Source: Roseibium sp. HPY-6 (lineage in GTDB: Bacteria > Pseudomonadota > Alphaproteobacteria > Rhizobiales > Stappiaceae). From it: a stretch of 64,000 bases of DNA. The position numbers and the translations under genes are program-made. The stretch is from the NCBI RefSeq assembly GCF_040530035.1, contig NZ_JBEWCD010000002.1, positions 1,984,001-2,048,000 on the forward strand, in the 5' to 3' direction. The notes beneath the pieces are model-generated. The model made no database searches and was not told where the DNA came from. It saw only the letters and a program-made list of their open reading frames with translations. Shown here one piece after another: positions 45,255 through 54,579 of this stretch (positions are counted from its first letter, which is position 1; each line of letters opens with the position of its first letter).

Positions 45255-45725
45255 ATGAAAGCGAGTGATCTTCTCTCTATCGGAGAGCTTGCCGAACGAA
45301 CCGGCTTGGCCGTTTCGGCGATCCGCTTCTACGAGGAAAAGGGACTTGTTCATCCGATCCGTAACAGCGGCGGGCAGCGACGATTTTTGCGTGCTGACAT
45401 CAGACGGCTTTCGTTCGTGCTTGTGGCTCAGGAGTTTGGGTTCACGATTTCGGAAATTGCAGTTCAGCTTGGCCGCTTGCCGGAAGGGCGTGCGCCGACC
45501 AAGGCGGACTGGACCCGCATGAGCCGAGAGTTTCGAAAACACCTGGATTTGCGGATCGAGCGAATGGAGGCCTTGAGAGACAAGTTGGACGCCTGCATCG
45601 GTTGCGGCTGCCTGTCCATGAAGTCCTGCCAGTTATACAACGCCGGCGATGCCGCATCGCGCCATGGCCGCGGGCCACGCTATCTGCTTGGCGACAGTCC
45701 CGATGTAACTGAAAAGGGGAGCTAA
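45255..45725 (+). CDS. soxR: Redox-sensitive transcriptional activator SoxR
   Basis: A 156-residue MerR-family regulator: HTH (LLSIGELAERTGLAVSAIRF, then YEEKGL), dimerisation helix, and the [2Fe-2S] site CIGCGCLSMKSC (Cys 114, 117, 119, 125) typical of SoxR. When the cluster is oxidised by redox-cycling compounds, SoxR untwists the 19-base-spacer promoter. The SoxR box lies between soxR and the divergent VOC gene; no soxS is present, as usual outside enterobacteria. The ATG at 45255 is preferred to a TTG 12 bases upstream. Confidence 0.95.
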   Translation: MKASDLLSIGELAERTGLAVSAIRFYEEKGLVHPIRNSGGQRRFLRADIRRLSFVLVAQEFGFTISEIAVQLGRLPEGRAPTKADWTRMSREFRKHLDLRIERMEALRDKLDACIGCGCLSMKSCQLYNAGDAASRHGRGPRYLLGDSPDVTEKGS

Positions 45726-45757
45726 GCGACGTTGTTCGGAAGGGGGCGGACAAAAAA

Positions 45758-45784
45758 CAGGCGCACCGGTGTCCGGTGCGCCTG
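45758..45784 (-). terminator. Strong hairpin terminator between soxR and YjhX-like gene
   Basis: A perfect 12-bp stem CAGGCGCACCGG/CCGGTGCGCCTG with a 3-base loop. On the minus strand it is followed by TTTTTTG, ending the YjhX-like transcript; it may also stop soxR on the other strand. Confidence 0.85.
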
Positions 45785-45809
45785 CTTAACTTTGGGGATC
45801 GTGTCGCGG

Positions 45810-46067
45810 TCAGCAATTGTCCAGCTGTGATCGGACCCGTTTCAGCCCCAGCCGCGTGATCCTGTAGGGACCGCTGTTTCTGGAGGCAATCAGTTTCTTG
45901 TATTTGAGTTTCCGGAACAGGCGCAGGGAGCAACCGCCCCAGTACCAGCCATCCCGCGTTATTGTTTCCTGTTTGGTGATGCGGCCGCCTTCGTCTTTTT
46001 CCACGCGTATGCAGCCACCTTGCGCCAGCAGGTGCAGAACCCGCTGTTCGGCTTTCGATATGTCCAT
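45810..46067 (-). CDS. YjhX-like small protein
   Basis: An 85-residue protein matching the E. coli YjhX (UPF0386) pattern: ISKAEQRVLHLLAQGGCI, then GWYWGGCSLRLFRKLKYKKLI and GPYRITRLGLKRVRSQLDN. YjhX has been listed as a toxin paired with the acetyltransferase YjhQ in E. coli. No acetyltransferase gene is adjacent here, so it is either an orphan or not a toxin in this lineage. It has its own terminator. Confidence 0.85.
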   Translation of the reverse strand: MDISKAEQRVLHLLAQGGCIRVEKDEGGRITKQETITRDGWYWGGCSLRLFRKLKYKKLIASRNSGPYRITRLGLKRVRSQLDNC

Positions 46068-46311
46068 TTGTCTGGAAGAACCTGAATTTGAATGCAGTTA
46101 GTCATCCACTGCCGCGATTCGCCAGCAGCGGTGTCATTCATGGCCCGGCCGTGCTTCGCCGGGTTTCTTCAGGACTCTTGTTGTCCGGACATAAAACCTC
46201 GTCAATCAATGCAGATCGGGTAGCACGGCGAAATGCACCGCGCAACAGTCTGAGTGTGGTTGGCTTGCATTGAAGCGATTTTGAGAGAACGTGTTGCGGT
46301 TCTGCCGCGTA

Positions 46312-46566
46312 TCAGCTGCGCTCTGCAGGCCAGTAGCCGTTTTCTGGATTTCTCGAGACCGCGATCGCTGAGACGTCTTTGGAACCACAGGAATTGCAAG
46401 ACAGCGAACCACTTAGGGCGGAGACTTTCTGGTCCTGTGAGAAACGCGAGCCATTCATGTAACGGAAGCGGCCACAATGGGCGCAAAGTATCCCGAGCCT
46501 GCGATCGGATTTGCCCAGTGCTTCAATAGTAGGATCGTCGGTCTGGACAGTTAAGGTCAACGACAT
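46312..46566 (-). CDS. Small zinc-ribbon-like hypothetical protein
   Basis: An 84-residue protein with two Cys pairs (CAHCGR and CNSCGS) about 30 residues apart, which could bind one zinc, ending in GYWPAE. I do not recognise its function. The start at 46566 gives a compact protein but lacks a clear ribosome binding site. It lies next to an AT-rich spacer (46567-46849) that may hold its promoter. Confidence 0.6.
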   Translation of the reverse strand: MSLTLTVQTDDPTIEALGKSDRRLGILCAHCGRFRYMNGSRFSQDQKVSALSGSLSCNSCGSKDVSAIAVSRNPENGYWPAERS

Positions 46567-46849
46567 GATGAAAATTCGTGCAAATAGAAGATGCGTCCGA
46601 AAAGATCCGGATGCAATATTGAGGTTGAAATTTAAGATAGCACAAGTTTTAAAAAAGTAAAATACAGAAAATATAGGTGAATGATCGTTCATGTTATAAT
46701 GAATTCGTCTAAAATCGTTCGATTGACAGAAAAATTTGGAAATATTCTAGAAATTTATTTGACCGTTTAGAAAAAAATAGAAAAACATTGCAAAAAAACC
46801 GAAAGGATTAGGTCTCGCTTTTCAAGAATAGCGCAGTTATGAAAACGCC

Positions 46850-47152
46850 ATGGAAATCTTGTCAGACACTTGGATCGATCTGTTCGGTCTCTCAGGCCTG
46901 TTGAACCCTTTTGCGCTTCTCATCGGCGCATATCTCGGCTGGCGGGCGGACAGTCCACAGAAGCTTTGGATCGCCGGTTTCGCGGCTGCTGCGCTGTCGC
47001 TGATCCTGGAAGCGGCGGTCGGCATGTTGCAGTTGCCGCAGCCGATCTCACAGGATGCGGGGGCACTCGCCATGTTCCCGTTCCGCTTTGCTGGCGGGGC
47101 TGTGGCCGGAAGCCTCGCATTTTGGATGAGGCGAAGACGTAATCAAACCTGA
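46850..47152 (+). CDS. Small membrane protein, hypothetical
   Basis: A 100-residue protein with three likely membrane helices (about 15-30, 39-60, 75-93) and a basic C-terminal tail (MRRRRNQT). No family is recognised. The ATG at 46850 has no strong ribosome binding site. It lies downstream of a 283-base AT-rich spacer. Confidence 0.55.
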   Translation: MEILSDTWIDLFGLSGLLNPFALLIGAYLGWRADSPQKLWIAGFAAAALSLILEAAVGMLQLPQPISQDAGALAMFPFRFAGGAVAGSLAFWMRRRRNQT

Positions 47153-47170
47153 GGGAAAACGCCGGCGCCC

Positions 47171-47422
47171 TCAGTCTTCCAGCCAACTTTTGAAGAGATC
47201 TTCGTTTGGACAACCCTTCATCGGGCTTGTGGCACCATCGGGATGGTCCTGAAGCCACTTTTTGCAGGCTTCTGTGTTTCCGCAGTTGATACATCGTATC
47301 GCAGCGGAACGCATGGCGGCATCCGATTGAATTCCGGCGGGGATGTTTTTCATTGCGCCGATTGTGTCGAGCATTCTGCCCATTAGTTCAGCGCGCTCAT
47401 TGAGGCGGTCCATCCAGTTCAC
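47171..47422 (-). CDS. DUF6455 family protein
   Basis: An 83-residue Cys-rich protein: CINCGNTEACKKWLQDHPDG with a later GCPN, the DUF6455 pattern common in alphaproteobacteria. It may bind a metal, but its role is unknown. It converges with the small membrane protein gene 18 bases away. Confidence 0.75.
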   Translation of the reverse strand: MNWMDRLNERAELMGRMLDTIGAMKNIPAGIQSDAAMRSAAIRCINCGNTEACKKWLQDHPDGATSPMKGCPNEDLFKSWLED

Positions 47423-47637
47423 GCTGTGTCTCCTCTACAGCCTTGATGTTCAAATCGGCTTTCAAGCGTTTCGATTGTCCTGAACGGAATCGGTCTCCTT
47501 CAGTTCACAACAAAAAGGACTGTGCGCGGTTAACGTTTCGGCAGCATTGATCAGGGTCAAGGCTGTGCACGGAACGCGAATCCCGTCATACTTGAGGCTT
47601 GCAAATCTGCATTTGCGCACTTGTGCGAGACGAGGCA

Positions 47638-50070
47638 ATGGTCGAAACGGTTAGCGCTCAACCGATCCCAAAAAGCTCAACGGCTGCTTCCACGACGCTT
47701 CGACTTGAACCCGGTGCGCAGTTCCCAGCAAAAGTCGAAGCCAACCTGCCGGGCGGCATCGTACGCCTTGCCACGTCGGATGCAAAAGTCGAGCTTCGTG
47801 TACCGGCGCCGTTGCCAACCGGAGCCGACGTGACTGTTACCGTCACCGGCAACCGTCAAAACATCGCGGTACAGATTGCAGTTTCCCAACCCTCGGGGAA
47901 GGTGGGGCAGGACGCGGCGCTGCCCGCTCAAGCCCAGGCAGGAACCCAGGCCGGCACGGCTGCAGCCGGCAAGGACAATGCATCAGCGCCAGCAGCAAGG
48001 ACCAGCTTCTCTCAAGTTAGCACTGCCTCTTCAAATGTGTTTCAAGCCGCACCTTTGCGTGCCGCTTCCGTGCCGGTGCCAGCACGGGAAGCAGCAATAC
48101 CCCAGGCCTCGACAGTGCCTGCAAGTGTGAAGGGAGCGTCGCCGCCTGCTGTGCAGAAGGCGTCTCAGGAAGCGGCCAGCCCAGCTACAGTCAGGACAAC
48201 ACCGCAATCTGGCCAAGTCAACGGCTCCCAACCTGCGGGGCCTCCCTCGCAGCGCGGTTCAAGTGTGTCACCGCCAACGGTCAACACACTCACACAGAGG
48301 CCTACTGCATCACCGGCGCTTCAAGCAACGTCGGTCGCAAGTTTTCAGTCGGCAAATCCCTCCGTCAAACCTCTTCCCGGCCAGGTCAGCGCCACACCGT
48401 CTTCGCAGTCAGTGCAAGCAACGCAGTCAGCGGGAACTGCTGCCGCTCCTGCTGCCACGCCAGCGACGCTTCCAGGGACCACGCCATCAGCGTCCGGATT
48501 GCCTGGTACGGCCCAGAGCGTCCCGCATGTGCCGACCTCTGAAGCCGGATCTCATGTGGCTGCGCGCGCGACGACGACGCTCCCTGCGTCCGTGCAGGGA
48601 GAAGCATTGCCGGGGCGGGTTTCCGGACCAACGCCGACACAAACCGGATCACAGCCATCCTCAACAGCATCAACGCCACCTGCGTCCGCAGGATCAACCG
48701 GCCATACGCCTTCGGCAACCGGTGCTGTAACGCAGGCGAAAGCTCCGGAAGTGGCATCAACAGTAAAACCCGGTGCTCCGGCAATATCCCAAAGCACACC
48801 CGGACCGCCGACACTTGAAAAAACGGTCGTACAAACGGGGCAGGGGCAGCCACTTGTGGCTGGAAAGACGCCCGGCAGTCCGCTGGCCGACAGGGCAATG
48901 ACGACAACGGCAGGCACGACGGTGGCGGCCTCTCCCCGTATACCTTTGCCGATGCAGCCGGGAAACCAGCCGGATCAGTCTTCGAGCCCACTTAAAGAAA
49001 CGGTTCTGCAGCACAGTATGAAGGCAAGCGACGGGTTGAGATCTACCTCAACCCAGTCCTATCAGCCTGCAGCGTCTGTTCGAACACAACAAGCGTCTGC
49101 ACAACCCGCAGCAGGCAACGCCGTGAACCCTTCGCCCGCAGCCCAGATTGCCCGTGAAGTCATGCAGCCACTGGGGGAACAGCAATCGGGTCTCGGAAGT
49201 CTTTATGCGCAGATCGGCAGCCTGATGTCCGCACAATCGTCCGGCCAGGTGTCACTGCCGGACGCCGTGACCAAGGCCATGCAGCAGATCCTGGGTCTGC
49301 GGCTGAACACTTCGCAGAACATTACTGGCCGGGACCTGCAACAGGCAGTGCGCACGTCAGGGCAGTTCAGGGAGGCGTCCCTTGCCGCGCCTCAATCGCC
49401 TGCAAGCAGTGCCCCGTTGGACCTCAAATCGGCACTCTTGTCTTTCAAGTCACTCTTGAAGCAATTGGGGACCGGTGAACAGCTGACGCGACCTGCTGGT
49501 CAACCGGCTCCTCCGTCCAGGCAGGATCCGCCGCAGGCTCAGTCTCAGCAGGCGGGAACCGGGTTCTGGGCAGGCGCTGCACCTCGAAACCTGCAGTCGC
49601 TGATGAAGGAAACAAACGCTGCACTCGCCCGGGTGCGAATGACGCAACTTGTCAATTCCGGCATCACGGCAGACGACCGGCCACAAGCCGCTTCCCGTCC
49701 AATGGACATTGTTCTGGAATTGCCGCTGGCGCTCGGACAGGAAACAGCTGTCCTGCAAATGCAGATCGGCAGGGATGGCAATGGTCAAAATGAGAGCGAG
49801 GATGCGGATCCTGCCTGGCGGCTGCGCTTCGCTCTGGATCTGACCGCAACTGGACCACTTGAAGCGGCGGTTAGCCTTCGTGGCGGCGGAACCTTTGTCA
49901 GCCTTTGGGTTGAGAGGAAGGAGACTTTCAACAGTCTCGACGCCGTTCGTGAAACTATAGAGGCGTCTTTTGCGGACGCCGGTCTGGATCTGCAGGAGTT
50001 GCGGCTGGTTCGCGGCTTGCCACCAAGGTCTGCCGCCCAGTCCGGCGGTTTGATCGACAGGCAGTCATAG
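47638..50070 (+). CDS. fliK: Flagellar hook-length control protein FliK-like
   Basis: An 810-residue protein. A long low-complexity Ala/Pro/Ser/Thr/Gln-rich region (about 60-600) is followed by a hook-length-control C-terminal domain (about 650-800) with PAWRLRFALDLTATGPLEAAVSLRG and LDLQELRLVRGLPPR. FliK-type proteins measure the hook and switch the export gate through FlhB. The next gene encodes an FlhB C-terminal homologue, a known pairing. No other flagellar genes are in the window. The ATG at 47638 follows GAGG. Confidence 0.82.
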   Translation: MVETVSAQPIPKSSTAASTTLRLEPGAQFPAKVEANLPGGIVRLATSDAKVELRVPAPLPTGADVTVTVTGNRQNIAVQIAVSQPSGKVGQDAALPAQAQAGTQAGTAAAGKDNASAPAARTSFSQVSTASSNVFQAAPLRAASVPVPAREAAIPQASTVPASVKGASPPAVQKASQEAASPATVRTTPQSGQVNGSQPAGPPSQRGSSVSPPTVNTLTQRPTASPALQATSVASFQSANPSVKPLPGQVSATPSSQSVQATQSAGTAAAPAATPATLPGTTPSASGLPGTAQSVPHVPTSEAGSHVAARATTTLPASVQGEALPGRVSGPTPTQTGSQPSSTASTPPASAGSTGHTPSATGAVTQAKAPEVASTVKPGAPAISQSTPGPPTLEKTVVQTGQGQPLVAGKTPGSPLADRAMTTTAGTTVAASPRIPLPMQPGNQPDQSSSPLKETVLQHSMKASDGLRSTSTQSYQPAASVRTQQASAQPAAGNAVNPSPAAQIAREVMQPLGEQQSGLGSLYAQIGSLMSAQSSGQVSLPDAVTKAMQQILGLRLNTSQNITGRDLQQAVRTSGQFREASLAAPQSPASSAPLDLKSALLSFKSLLKQLGTGEQLTRPAGQPAPPSRQDPPQAQSQQAGTGFWAGAAPRNLQSLMKETNAALARVRMTQLVNSGITADDRPQAASRPMDIVLELPLALGQETAVLQMQIGRDGNGQNESEDADPAWRLRFALDLTATGPLEAAVSLRGGGTFVSLWVERKETFNSLDAVRETIEASFADAGLDLQELRLVRGLPPRSAAQSGGLIDRQS

Positions 50071-50079
50071 GAGGCTGGC

Positions 50080-50367
50080 ATGGATCCGAACGACGAACCC
50101 GAAAAGAAGCTCGCCGTCGCTCTTCGCTATGAAAACGAGGGAGCGCCGGTCGTAACGGCAAAGGGAACCGGAACGATCGCGGAACAGATCGAAAGGCTCG
50201 CGCAAGAAGCCGGAGTGCCTATCGAGCAGAACCCCATGATGGCGGAGGCCTTGTCTCAGATCGAGATTGATCAGGAAATTCCTGTTGAACTTTATCAGGC
50301 AGTTGCCGTGCTGATCGGCTTCATCATGCGTACCGGACAGGCGCAGAACCAGCCAGACAACGGATGA
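50080..50367 (+). CDS. FlhB C-terminal-like protein (FhlB, export switch homologue)
   Basis: A 95-residue protein equal to the cytoplasmic C-terminal part of FlhB/YscU: KLAVALRYENEGAPVVTAKGTG and IPVELYQAVAVLIGFIM. It starts just after where the NPTH self-cleavage site would be, so it looks like a free version of the cleaved FlhB fragment. It follows the FliK-like gene by 9 bases, and the two probably interact. Confidence 0.88.
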   Translation: MDPNDEPEKKLAVALRYENEGAPVVTAKGTGTIAEQIERLAQEAGVPIEQNPMMAEALSQIEIDQEIPVELYQAVAVLIGFIMRTGQAQNQPDNG

Positions 50368-50449
50368 CGCCCTGGCTTGTTTCCAGATTGCAGACGATTT
50401 TCTCGTCTATTTGAAACGGTTGTTTAGACGCGCGTGATATCCCGACGGG

Positions 50450-51496
50450 ATGATTGGAAGGATTTCTGCCGCCCTTGTTGCGACCGCACTTTTGGCCGTC
50501 GTCGCGTTTCCACCGGAATTCGTTCGGGTCTGGGAACGTTCGAAAGCTGCCGAATTGGTGCGGGCGGGAAGTCTTGAGCAGGCACAGTGGGTCTATTGGG
50601 TCCTGCGCCTGCAACGAGACCCGATAGGCAACAGCAACTATCATGCGCTCAGATACCACGCGTCCATCAATGCTGGACGCGACATTCGCAAGGAGGCAAC
50701 GAAGTCCGCCATTGGCGCCTGGAAGGAGACAGGAGCTGCGGGTGTCGGCGCATCCTACTGGAACATAGCCATGTTCAGCGTCAATTACGGTCAGGACAAT
50801 CGCAAGGAACGCGACAAGAACACGTCCTGGCTTGAGCGAGCAGCAAAGGCGGGAATTGATGACGCAGACCGTCTTCTGAGTGCGGGTAATCAGGACCTGG
50901 ACCGCGTCATGGTCCTGATGAATGACGGTGATCCCGGTGCCGCGCTTACCTGGAAGGAGAAGCCCGGCTTAAGCCTGACCGAAAAGCACGACGCGCTTCG
51001 AATAGCTGCGAATGCAGGTCATCACCAGGCGATGAGAGAGCTTGGCTGGTCATTGATCCTGAATTCGGAGGCCGAATATCAGGAGGCTGAAAAGTGGCTG
51101 GTCAAGGCAGCAGAAGCCGGCGAAACGCAGGCGGCAAACAGGCTTGGCAATTGTCATAACCACAAGTTCTACTTTTGCCTGGAACGCGATGTTAGCGAGG
51201 CAATTAAATGGTACGAGGTTGCACTTAAGCCACCACTCTTGTTCACGCCGCCGGTGATCAAGCTGGACGCCGATCATGCGATCCGGCTCGGTACCATGCC
51301 ACGCTGGTACAGCAAGCCGTACGGGCATCAGGAAAACGCTGCTTACGAATTGGCGAGATTGTTGATTGACGGCGACGGGATTGAGCAGGATCTCGTGCGC
51401 GCCGAGAAACTATTGATCCGGGCGGGCGAGTGGAAAAAAGCGAAGAAGTTGCTTTCTGAACTTTCCGCGCTGCAGGAATCCCTCAAAGACAGCTAG
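50450..51496 (+). CDS. Sel1-like repeat protein
   Basis: A 348-residue protein with an N-terminal signal anchor (about 5-22) and several Sel1/TPR-like alpha-alpha repeats (GVGASYWNIAMFSVNYGQD, EAEKWLVKAAEAGETQAANRL, ENAAYELARLLIDGDGIEQD). These form a protein-binding scaffold, probably in the periplasm. The partner is unknown. Confidence 0.78.
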   Translation: MIGRISAALVATALLAVVAFPPEFVRVWERSKAAELVRAGSLEQAQWVYWVLRLQRDPIGNSNYHALRYHASINAGRDIRKEATKSAIGAWKETGAAGVGASYWNIAMFSVNYGQDNRKERDKNTSWLERAAKAGIDDADRLLSAGNQDLDRVMVLMNDGDPGAALTWKEKPGLSLTEKHDALRIAANAGHHQAMRELGWSLILNSEAEYQEAEKWLVKAAEAGETQAANRLGNCHNHKFYFCLERDVSEAIKWYEVALKPPLLFTPPVIKLDADHAIRLGTMPRWYSKPYGHQENAAYELARLLIDGDGIEQDLVRAEKLLIRAGEWKKAKKLLSELSALQESLKDS

Positions 51497-51688
51497 ACGC
51501 CGGTTCGTTTTTTGCAAACCAACGCCGAGTGACCTGTTTGTGCGAAAGCTGGTGCCACGCACAAGGAAATCCTTGCAGCCGGGGCAATTCCCGAATAGGT
51601 CAACAGGCGGACAAAAATCGCGCCGCAACATGACTGCTGAGCTGTTTGGTCAGGCGCGAAATCGAACAGAACAGGATTTTTGACGAAG

Positions 51689-53170
51689 ATGACGATTGTC
51701 GACGTACGCACACCCGATCCGAAGAAATTCATCAAGGGCGCGACCGGCGATTGGGAAATCGTGATCGGCATGGAAGTCCACGCCCAGGTGACTTCCGAAG
51801 CCAAGCTTTTTTCCGGCGCCTCGACCGAATTCGGCAAGGATCCGAATGGCAATGTCAGCCTCGTCGATGCGGCCATGCCCGGCATGCTGCCTGTGATCAA
51901 CGAAGAGTGCGTGCGGCAGGCAATCCGCACCGGTCTGGGTCTGAAAGCGGAAATCAATCTGAAATCCGTGTTCGACCGCAAGAACTATTTCTACCCGGAT
52001 CTGCCACAGGGCTACCAGATCTCCCAGTTCAAACAGCCGATTGTCGGAGAAGGCAAGATCCTGCTCGACATGCCTGACGAACAGGTCGAGATCGGTGTCG
52101 AGCGTCTGCACCTGGAGCAGGACGCCGGCAAGTCGCTGCATGACCAGCATCCGACCATGTCCTTCGTCGATCTCAACCGGTCAGGCGTTGCGCTGATGGA
52201 GATCGTCTCCAAGCCGGACCTGCGTTCGTCCGATGAAGCAAAGGCCTATCTCACGAAACTGCGCACGATCCTGCGTTACCTCGGCACGTGCGACGGCAAC
52301 ATGGACCAGGGCTCCATGCGCGCGGACGTCAACGTATCGGTGCGCCGCCCGGGGGGCGATTTCGGCACGCGCTGTGAAATCAAGAACGTCAACTCGATCC
52401 GCTTCGTCGGTCAGGCAATCGAATATGAAGCCCGCCGCCAGGTAGCGATCCTGGAAGACGGCGGAGAGATTGATCAGGAAACCAGACTGTTCGATGCCGC
52501 GAAAGGCGAAACACGGTCTATGCGTTCGAAAGAGGAGGCGCACGACTATCGCTACTTCCCGGATCCGGACCTGCTGCCGCTCGAGTTCACACAGGATTTT
52601 GTCAACGAGCTTGCCGGTCACCTTCCGGAACTTCCGGACGACAAGAAGGCCCGGTTCGTGAGCGACTACGGACTGACCGCCTATGACGCGGATATCCTGG
52701 TCGTTGAAAAGGCATCCGCGGATTTCTTTGAAGAAGTTGCCCAGGGCCGCGATGCGAAGCTATCCGCCAACTGGGTGATCAACGAGCTCTTCGGCCGCCT
52801 TAACAAGGAAGGCAAAGACCTCTCCGAAAGCCCTGTATCTGCTGATCAACTCGGGTCGATCATCGACTTGATCAAGGCCGGGACGATTTCCGGAAAGATC
52901 GCCAAGGATCTGTTCGAGATTGTCTGGACCGAAGGCGGCAACCCGGCTCAGATCGTCGAAGATCGCGGTATGAAACAGGTCACGGACCTTGGTGCGATTG
53001 AGGCGATTGTCGATGAGATCTTTGCCGCTAATCCGGACAAGGTCGAACAGGCGAAAGACAAGCCTAATCTGGTCGGCTGGTTTGTCGGGCAGGTGATGAA
53101 GGCATCCAAGGGCAAGGCCAACCCGCAGGCGGTCAACGACCTGTTGAAGCAGAAAATCGGCTTGGAGTGA
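51689..53170 (+). CDS. gatB: Aspartyl/glutamyl-tRNA amidotransferase subunit B
   Basis: A 493-residue Gat[25 protein letters not shown], the tRNA-binding [18 protein letters not shown], and the C-terminal helical/YqeY-like domain. With GatA and GatC it converts Glu-tRNA-Gln (and Asp-tRNA-Asn) to the correct amide forms, as needed in most alphaproteobacteria. gatA and gatC are not in the window. The ATG at 51689 is used; a TTG 9 bases upstream is in frame. Confidence 0.97.
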   Translation: MTIVDVRTPDPKKFIKGATGDWEIVIGMEVHAQVTSEAKLFSGASTEFGKDPNGNVSLVDAAMPGMLPVINEECVRQAIRTGLGLKAEINLKSVFDRKNYFYPDLPQGYQISQFKQPIVGEGKILLDMPDEQVEIGVERLHLEQDAGKSLHDQHPTMSFVDLNRSGVALMEIVSKPDLRSSDEAKAYLTKLRTILRYLGTCDGNMDQGSMRADVNVSVRRPGGDFGTRCEIKNVNSIRFVGQAIEYEARRQVAILEDGGEIDQETRLFDAAKGETRSMRSKEEAHDYRYFPDPDLLPLEFTQDFVNELAGHLPELPDDKKARFVSDYGLTAYDADILVVEKASADFFEEVAQGRDAKLSANWVINELFGRLNKEGKDLSESPVSADQLGSIIDLIKAGTISGKIAKDLFEIVWTEGGNPAQIVEDRGMKQVTDLGAIEAIVDEIFAANPDKVEQAKDKPNLVGWFVGQVMKASKGKANPQAVNDLLKQKIGLE

Positions 53171-53173
53171 CCC

Positions 53174-53569
53174 ATGTCCAGTAACGGCGGCCAGTCGGAA
53201 GTTGAGTTGCCCATCACTGGAACCTGTCACTGCGGCGCTGTCTCTTTCGAGTTAAGGACCGCGCCGCGGCATGCTGTAGCGTGCAATTGTTCCATATGCC
53301 GCCGCCTTGGCGCCGTCTGGGGACACGGTGATGCGCGTGACATCACGATAACAGCCGCGCCCGAAGCAACGATCCGTTACTCGCATGGTGACAAGGAGAT
53401 TGCTTTCCACACGTGCCGCACCTGCGGTGCGACGACCCACTGGGAAGGGATTGCAGGGCAGGGGAAAGAGCGCATGGCGGTAAATCTGCAGCTTACGGAA
53501 CCCGGTACGATCGAAACAATCGGGCTGCGAAATTTCGATGGTGCCGAAACCTGGACGTTCCTGGATTGA
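53174..53569 (+). CDS. GFA/CENP-V family zinc protein
   Basis: A 131-residue protein with the GFA metal sites: GTCHCGAVSFEL, CNCSICRRLG and TCRTCGATTHW. Related proteins include the glutathione-dependent formaldehyde-activating enzyme, but most family members have no known reaction. It begins 3 bases after gatB and is probably on its transcript. Confidence 0.88.
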   Translation: MSSNGGQSEVELPITGTCHCGAVSFELRTAPRHAVACNCSICRRLGAVWGHGDARDITITAAPEATIRYSHGDKEIAFHTCRTCGATTHWEGIAGQGKERMAVNLQLTEPGTIETIGLRNFDGAETWTFLD

Positions 53570-53657
53570 GTTCGGGCGGAAAGACCTGTTACGCTGAACC
53601 TGCTGCAGCGGGACGCTCCGCGGAACCGAAACACTTCAGAACCTGCCGGGAGCGAGC

Positions 53658-54278
53658 GTGAACGCGGATCTTACAAGCCTTTTGCTGGCGCTTGGCATTT
53701 TCGCGGTCGGTTTTGTCAGTATTGGTCCGAACATCCTCGCAATCATCGGAACCTCCATGGAGCGCGGACGTGTCGCGGGTGCAAAGCTTGCGCTGGGCGT
53801 CGGGCTCGGATCCGGCATCTGGGCAACACTGACCGTTGCCGGTCTTACGGCACTCATTGCAGCTTACGCGCATGCGATCACGATCCTGAAAGTGCTGGGA
53901 GCGCTGTATCTTCTCTGGCTTGCCTATAAGGCGTTGCGCTCCGCGGCATCGCCGGGCGCAAATCTTGCTGCAAAACCGGCGAGTGGGCACCGGCTCATGC
54001 TTCAGGGTCTTGCCATACAGATGACCAACCCGAAGGCGGCTCTTCATTGGATTGCGATTGTCGGCATCGGCCTGGGTCCGGACGCGCCATTGTGGGTGGG
54101 GCTGGCACTCATCGCCAGCTGCACGTTGATGTCTGTCCTCGGCCACCTTGCCTATGCGGTGACTTTTTCCACGCAGCCCGTCGTTGATTTCTATCGTCGC
54201 AAACGGCGCTGGATCGAAACCGGACTGGGTGTCTTTTTTTCATTTGCGGCCTACAAACTGGCGACCTATCGCGTCTGA
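53658..54278 (+). CDS. LysE family amino-acid exporter
   Basis: A 206-residue inner-membrane protein with six likely helices and the LysE/RhtB pattern SIGPNILAIIGTSMERGRVAGAKLALGVGLGSG and MTNPKAALHWIAIVG. It should export an amino acid or similar solute. The GTG start follows GGGAGC. It lies on the same strand ahead of the amino-acid importer genes, but a 301-base gap separates them. Confidence 0.88.
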   Translation: MNADLTSLLLALGIFAVGFVSIGPNILAIIGTSMERGRVAGAKLALGVGLGSGIWATLTVAGLTALIAAYAHAITILKVLGALYLLWLAYKALRSAASPGANLAAKPASGHRLMLQGLAIQMTNPKAALHWIAIVGIGLGPDAPLWVGLALIASCTLMSVLGHLAYAVTFSTQPVVDFYRRKRRWIETGLGVFFSFAAYKLATYRV

Positions 54279-54579
54279 AATTAAAAGGCTGTGCTGTAAC
54301 CGTGTTGGCGTGGTCTATGCACACCTGAAAACGCCAGATTTGACTTCGACCCACTGCATTGCGGGGCGAATGGTCTGCGAACTCGCGGCAATAACTGGTC
54401 AATTGATTAGCTGGCTGCCTTTTTTCTGGGCGTTTGCACGATGGAACGCGCCCTCAAGCAGGGCGAGGCACTGGCGGATAGGTCAATTTCCGCTTGGCAC
54501 GCACGTTGCAGAAGATCCCTGGGTTTCAAGCGGGCTTGGGGGCGTCCTTGTACAATGGCAACTTGGCGGTTCAGTCGAA
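54279..54579 (+). other. Intergenic stretch before amino-acid importer
   Basis: No gene is supported. An open frame runs through it into the permease gene, but its translation has no permease features and overlaps the end of the LysE gene. It probably holds the importer promoter; I see no definite elements. Confidence 0.45.

Noticed and set aside
47800..49400. Tandem repeat array in the FliK-like gene
   Set aside because: The region is compositionally biased (Ala, Pro, Ser, Thr, Gln) but I see no regular repeat unit.
54184..54579. N-terminal extension of the amino-acid permease
   Set aside because: It overlaps the LysE gene end and carries no permease features; starting at 54580 gives the normal length.
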